A stretch of 64,000 bases of DNA from Oleidesulfovibrio alaskensis DSM 16109. Its GTDB lineage: Bacteria > Desulfobacterota > Desulfovibrionia > Desulfovibrionales > Desulfovibrionaceae. The position numbers were made by a program, and so were the translations under genes. Below the pieces are notes generated by a model that saw only the letters and a list, made by a program, of their open reading frames with translations, did not search any database and was not told the DNA's origin. The stretch spans positions 1 to 64,000 of the forward strand of contig NZ_KI519494.1 of NCBI RefSeq assembly GCF_000482745.1. Reading direction: 5' to 3'. Of this stretch, positions 59,793 to 64,000 are shown in pieces (position 1 is the stretch's first letter; every line of letters starts with the position of its first letter).

Positions 59793-60914
59793 TCATAACT
59801 GGTCTGTGCGCCGGGAGCAGGCGTTTTTGACCGCCTGCCACTGTCGGGACGACAGCGGTGACTGCCGCGGCGGCGGTGTGCCCAGCGCGTCGTATTGTGC
59901 CTGCATGGCTTTTACCCTGTGCGGGGTGTCAGGGTGGGTGGAAAGGTACCTGTCAATCAGCTGCAGCGGGGTGTCGCCGTCTTCGGGCGGGGGAGCGGCC
60001 CGGACAAGAAAGTCCTGCAGCCGGCTGATGGGAATACCGGCGCGGTGCAGCGCGCGCACGGCACCGCTGTCCGCGGCGTCTTCGGCCTCGCGGGAGAAGC
60101 GCAGCAGCATGAGGGCCTGCGCGCTGCCGCCAATCATCCGCAGTGTATCGCTGTTGGCGGCAAACATCTTCAGCACCATGCTGAATGCGGCATTGCGCAC
60201 GTAGCTGGTTGTGCCGTGGTGCTGGGTTATGTGGGTGCGTTCATGGGCCAGAATGCCCGAAAGCTCATCGGGGTGCTGCAGGTCGTTTATCAGCGCGCTG
60301 GTCACCAGTATGGTGCCGCCCGGAATGGCAAGCGCGTTGTTGAATGAGCTGTGCAGAATCCGGATTTCATAGGGCTGCGGGTCTTCCGGCGAAAGCAGTT
60401 CGCTTTGCATTGCGTCCAGTGCGGCCTGCGATTCCGCCGAGGTGCACCACTCCGGAGTGGTGTTGAGCGAGAGCAGCGGCAGCAGACTTTCCATGGCCTG
60501 TCTGCCCATGGCTTTTTCCACATCGTGCGGAATGCACGAGGCAATGAAGCGGGTGGTGACGTCGCCCATGAAAATCCCCCAGCATACCATGGCCACGACT
60601 GCCGTCAGCGCCGCCACACCGAACTTGCTGATTACGGGCAGGCGGATTCCCCTGTGCATGCGGATGTGGCGGACTATTTCGTCCGTGCGGCTTCCGGCAG
60701 GCAGGGTCAGCCGTTCATAGGTGTCGGGGGTGCGTTTCAGACGCAGCGGACGGCTGCTCCAGCCGTCCACTGCGTCTATGCGGGAAAGCGGCCAGCGGCA
60801 GGGTTCTCCTTTGTGTTCAAAGACAAGAGACCCTGCCGACATCTGCGGCGAGACTTCGGCCGTTTCGGGTGTCAGGCCGTCGTTATACAGTGCGCAGTGC
60901 TGCATGCGGGACAC
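59793..60914 (-). CDS. M48-family metallopeptidase
   Basis: 373 aa. A membrane segment at about 92-115 (FGVAALTAVVAMVCWGIFMG) follows a cytoplasmic N-terminal domain (about 1-90). The peptidase part has ALAIPGGTILVTSALI, the zinc motif AHERTHITQHH (HExxH) and the third ligand Glu in FSREAEDAADSGAVRAL. The ending STHPDTPHRVKAM is typical of BepA/YcaL-like M48 enzymes. It probably acts in the periplasm on outer-membrane proteins. Five bases after the DUF898 gene, so the two are co-transcribed; this pairing occurs in many proteobacteria. Confidence 0.92.
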   Translation of the reverse strand: MSRMQHCALYNDGLTPETAEVSPQMSAGSLVFEHKGEPCRWPLSRIDAVDGWSSRPLRLKRTPDTYERLTLPAGSRTDEIVRHIRMHRGIRLPVISKFGVAALTAVVAMVCWGIFMGDVTTRFIASCIPHDVEKAMGRQAMESLLPLLSLNTTPEWCTSAESQAALDAMQSELLSPEDPQPYEIRILHSSFNNALAIPGGTILVTSALINDLQHPDELSGILAHERTHITQHHGTTSYVRNAAFSMVLKMFAANSDTLRMIGGSAQALMLLRFSREAEDAADSGAVRALHRAGIPISRLQDFLVRAAPPPEDGDTPLQLIDRYLSTHPDTPHRVKAMQAQYDALGTPPPRQSPLSSRQWQAVKNACSRRTDQL

Positions 60915-60919
60915 AGCGG

Positions 60920-62032
60920 TTAAAAGCCCATGTCAAAGTCAAAGGCCTGTGCAATGCCGTCGCCGGTGGCTTCATGCTGTTCCGGTCCGCGGTGCACATC
61001 GGCAAAGACAATGTCGCCTGTGGGTTCGTACAGCTGCATGAAAAAGCGCTGCAGCCCGACGATGGCCCACGGCAGGCCGATGCCCAGCGTGAACAGCGTG
61101 ATGAGCATGAATTTGAGCAGGGCGACAAACAGGCGCAGCGGCGTTATGGAGCATGTCAGTCCGGCTTCGCCGAAGTGCATTCCGGTGGCTGCCCAGCGGA
61201 TAAAGCGGCACTGCCACAGCAGGCTTGAGATAAAGGTAAGAAGGCCCAGCGCGCTGGCAATGATGAGAATTAGCGTCCTGAGTTCCGAGGATGAATACCC
61301 TGCTAACGAGCCCGAGGCCAGCATGACAAGAAAACCCACATAAGCGGCCATAGGCACAATTACAAGCAGCATGGGCAGAATGGCCGCCTTGACCAGAGCC
61401 ATGGGCTTGCCGGTGAACGTGAACATCTTGTCGCCGTACCGGATGTTGCCCAGAATGTCGGCCGTGACCTTGGCGTATGCCCACGGAATCATGAGGCCAA
61501 GAGTGACCAGTGCGATGAACGAGCGCAGCAGCGTGCGTCCGGCGAACCGTACGGGGGAACCTTCCAGCCCGAAGGGGATGCCGTGCAGGCGGGTATGCGC
61601 CAGCCTGAAGCGCATGCTGCGGAAGATGGCGTACGGGGCAAACAGCAGTGCTATGAGAATACCGGTCAGCGTGCCGGCGGGCGGTCCGAAAAGCATGTCA
61701 GTGGCCAGAGCGATGAGAGCCAGCAGTCCCAGCAGAACAATGCCGATGAGAAAGCCTACAAACAGCTGCCCGCCTGTCCCCGTGTATTCCAGCGGTTCGC
61801 CCTGCACCTTCGTGTGCGACCAGAAATATCGTCTGATCTTGGTGGTACCCCAGAAACTGTAGATTCCCAGCGTGAGAATTGTCAGTAATCCGTTTATAAT
61901 GTATAGAAAAAAGAGCGACTTTCCCGTGCCGGTAAATGCAAGGAACGGGGCTGTTGCAGCGGCATCTGAAGCCGCATGATGCATGGTTTCGCCTGCCTCG
62001 GCAGGCGCTTGTACGTTGTTTTCATGATGCAT
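60920..62032 (-). CDS. DUF898 (YjgN-family) membrane protein
   Basis: 370 aa with about six hydrophobic segments. The DUF898 signature is seen in FTGTGKSLFFLYIINGLLTILTLGIYSFWGTTKIRRYFWSHTKVQGEPLEYTGTG and repeated in a second half (GDKMFTFTGKPMALVKAAILPM). Function unknown. ATG 62032 has GGAG 8 nt upstream; an ATG 38 codons earlier is open but lacks support and the extra residues look random. Partner of the M48 peptidase. Confidence 0.92.
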   Translation of the reverse strand: MHHENNVQAPAEAGETMHHAASDAAATAPFLAFTGTGKSLFFLYIINGLLTILTLGIYSFWGTTKIRRYFWSHTKVQGEPLEYTGTGGQLFVGFLIGIVLLGLLALIALATDMLFGPPAGTLTGILIALLFAPYAIFRSMRFRLAHTRLHGIPFGLEGSPVRFAGRTLLRSFIALVTLGLMIPWAYAKVTADILGNIRYGDKMFTFTGKPMALVKAAILPMLLVIVPMAAYVGFLVMLASGSLAGYSSSELRTLILIIASALGLLTFISSLLWQCRFIRWAATGMHFGEAGLTCSITPLRLFVALLKFMLITLFTLGIGLPWAIVGLQRFFMQLYEPTGDIVFADVHRGPEQHEATGDGIAQAFDFDMGF

Positions 62033-62139
62033 ATGAGTTTCTCCGGATAGTATGATCCTGAATCTCATATAGAAAGACAGACGCGATGGGAAGCATTTTG
62101 AAGAAGCTTGCTGTTCCGCACCCTTCCGGCAGGGGGTGT

Positions 62140-64000
62140 TCAGCACATCGGATTGTTTTCATCCTCCATTGAGCAGATTATCTGGCGCAGCTGTGTGGCC
62201 AGTCCCGCAAGGTGCTGTACCGCCTTTGCCGCTTCTTCCATCAGCGAGACCGTGGAGGAAGAAAGGGTGGCAACCTTGTCGAGTGACGCGTTGATGGCTT
62301 CGGAAGCCTCGACCTGCTGCTCTGAAGAATGCGCGATGGCGCTGACTTCCTGTGACGAGGCGGAAATCAGCCGGACGATGGTTTCCAGCGCTTTGCCGGA
62401 GTCGGCGGCATAGCCGTTGGCGGTCTGTGTGACGGCAAGCGCGTTCTGCGCATTTGCAATGTTGCCTGTGATGCTGGTGCGGATTGCAGAGACTGAACGC
62501 TCCACCTCTTTGGTGGCGCTTTGTGTTTTTTCGGCAAGTTTGCGCACCTCGTCCGCCACCACGGCAAAACCCCGTCCGGATTCTCCGGCCCGTGCGGCTT
62601 CTATGGCGGCGTTCAGTGCCAGCAGATTTGTCTGGTCTGCAATGTCGGATATCATGTTGACAACCTGACCGATGCCGGCAGCGTGTTTGCCCAGTTCGTC
62701 CATCTCCGTTGCAAGGTTGCGGGCTATTTCATGCACTTCGTTAATGGAGCGGATGACTTCCTGTACCACGCTGTTTCCGGAATCAGCTTCTTTTCTGGCA
62801 TGTTCTGTTGATTCGGCATTCTGTCCGGTCCGTCCTGCTATTTCCATCACACTGGCGTTCATTTTCTCCATGGCTGTGGAGGAAAGCTGAAGTTGCTGTG
62901 CCTGTTCATGGGCGCCCTGACTGCACCCGTCAATGTCTCTGGCCAGTTCGTCGGCCGTTTCCATAATGCCGGATACTGCCTGACTGAGCTGGCGCGTGGC
63001 ATACAGCACGCCTTCGGACCGCGCCTTTTCGGCCTGAATTTTGGCTTCTGCCGCTTCTTCCGCGGCCCGCTGTGATTTTTCGGCTTCGCGGGTGGCTGCC
63101 GCGCTTTTCTGTTCCGCCGTTTCATTCGCGGCTTCCAATTCGTGCACCATGGAAAGAAGACTCTGCTTCAGCACATCAAATTCAAATGCATATGCTCCGC
63201 GGGGTGTGGCCTGCCAGTCACCGGCGGCGACCTCTTCTGCAAATTTCTTGATATTCACCAGCGGAGTGATGACCTTTATGCGCAGGACCGCGTATATGAC
63301 CGTGAAAATGATAAGAAAACCGAATCCCATGGTGATGAGTATATATAACCCTGCTTCCATGGCGGCGCTGATTTTGGCCTCGACGATGTGCGCGTCCTTG
63401 GCCAGCAGATACAGGCCGGTCTGCCGTCCCTGCAGATCCAGAACTGGTTCAACCACAACGAACAGGCCGTCGGAGATGAAATATCTGTCGCGGGTGACGC
63501 GTGTAAGGTCTATGTCCTCAAGCCGCTGGACCACGGATGAAGAAAACCACTTGTTGTTTGCCAGTACATAACCGCCCAGACGTGTATTGTTTCTGAGGCT
63601 GTCCGGAGGAGAGGCCCCGTCGGCACTGACCAACTGTACAAAAAACATGCCCTCTTTTTCAAAGTCGCGGGAAATGCTGCCAACACCCTGTATGAACTGG
63701 ATATAGCCCGCGATGTTGTCCGGCTGGCCGATAAACGCTGTGCCGCGCAGAAGCAGGCCGTCTTCATCCAGTACAAAAGCGGAAGCCGCCTGCCCCTGCC
63801 GGGCGGCGGCACGCAGCACTTCGCCGGCGGCTGCGGGCGCATCCCCGTGTTTATCTTTGTTCCAGCTGCGTACCAGCGTACGGCCTTCCGCATCGAAAAT
63901 GTGAAGCCTGATGCCGCGGAAGTTGGAAGTTTTTTTAAATATGTCACCGATACTGCTTACATGGCGCATCAGACCTTCCCTGTCCTGTGTGCGGACAAGA
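62140..64000 (-). CDS. Methyl-accepting chemotaxis protein, 5' end beyond window
   Basis: The reading frame is open to the window edge, so the N-terminus, including the first membrane segment, is missing; 620 codons are visible. A periplasmic sensor part (HIFDAEGRTLVRSW, FEKEGMFFVQLVSADG) precedes a membrane segment near visible residues 219-243 (LYILITMGFGFLIIFTVIYAVL). A HAMP linker and coiled coil follow, then the signalling tip [43 protein letters not shown]. No CheR-binding tail (ends ENNPMC). ATG 63969 is the first internal Met and probably not the start. It resembles receptors that sense organic acids or redox but the ligand is unknown. Confidence 0.92.
   Translation of the reverse strand, partial: LVRTQDREGLMRHVSSIGDIFKKTSNFRGIRLHIFDAEGRTLVRSWNKDKHGDAPAAAGEVLRAAARQGQAASAFVLDEDGLLLRGTAFIGQPDNIAGYIQFIQGVGSISRDFEKEGMFFVQLVSADGASPPDSLRNNTRLGGYVLANNKWFSSSVVQRLEDIDLTRVTRDRYFISDGLFVVVEPVLDLQGRQTGLYLLAKDAHIVEAKISAAMEAGLYILITMGFGFLIIFTVIYAVLRIKVITPLVNIKKFAEEVAAGDWQATPRGAYAFEFDVLKQSLLSMVHELEAANETAEQKSAAATREAEKSQRAAEEAAEAKIQAEKARSEGVLYATRQLSQAVSGIMETADELARDIDGCSQGAHEQAQQLQLSSTAMEKMNASVMEIAGRTGQNAESTEHARKEADSGNSVVQEVIRSINEVHEIARNLATEMDELGKHAAGIGQVVNMISDIADQTNLLALNAAIEAARAGESGRGFAVVADEVRKLAEKTQSATKEVERSVSAIRTSITGNIANAQNALAVTQTANGYAADSGKALETIVRLISASSQEVSAIAHSSEQQVEASEAINASLDKVATLSSSTVSLMEEAAKAVQHLAGLATQLRQIICSMEDENNPMC

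Overview
This window looks like chromosome of a sulfate-reducing bacterium of the Desulfovibrionaceae (Desulfovibrio/Oleidesulfovibrio type). The base composition is GC-rich. The gene content is diagnostic: a 907-residue aldehyde oxidoreductase whose iron-sulfur cysteines fall at the same positions as in Desulfovibrio gigas MOP, an adh-hdrCBA-flxDCBA ethanol/NADH electron-bifurcation operon, a selenocysteine periplasmic formate dehydrogenase, and a TunR-type tungstate regulator. No phage, insertion sequence, CRISPR array or rRNA operon was seen.

Layout. 1-745: a long tandem repeat and tRNA-Leu(UAA). 1329-11003: housekeeping and biosynthesis genes (phosphodiesterase-like protein, UvrD/Rep helicase, thiL, a TrmO-aldolase fusion, hisI-hisG, aroE, two small envelope/unknown genes). 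11274-18659: a chemoreceptor, an AT-rich gene-free stretch, an O-acyltransferase, zupT, a solitary HicB-like antitoxin between 31-bp direct repeats, tRNA-Phe and an unknown gene. 18663-21047: an aspartase/fumarase-family lyase and a DUF1045 protein.

21133-35067 is one block on the minus strand. It holds a MoeA-like protein, the Mo aldehyde oxidoreductase, and nine accessory genes, mostly overlapping by 1-17 nt: an iron-sulfur/FAD oxidoreductase, a zinc-ribbon redox protein, a methyltransferase, a C_GCAxxG_C_C protein, a Tes-like radical SAM enzyme, an AMP-dependent CoA ligase, XdhC, a MobA/MocA-HD fusion and a histidine phosphatase. By gene order it matches, from memory, the D. vulgaris DVU_1551-1559 region, whose chemistry is not understood. 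It is the strongest candidate here for a poorly described system. A sigma-54 response regulator, its histidine kinase and an iron alcohol dehydrogenase follow (35520-39230), then a TrfA-like protein and the adh-hdr-flx operon (39846-48830). Near-identical -24/-12 promoters precede both the MoeA-like/mop block and adh. This suggests that alcohol oxidation (Adh, Flx-Hdr) and aldehyde oxidation (Mop) are switched on together by the two-component pair encoded between them.

49261-59618 is a molybdenum/tungsten and formate region: two ModE-like HTH proteins, modABC, TunR with a candidate operator, then fdhD, fdhE, fdhB and the selenoprotein fdhA. The metal supply serves both Mop and Fdh. 59793-64000 carries an M48 peptidase with a DUF898 (YjgN) membrane protein and a second chemoreceptor cut by the window edge.
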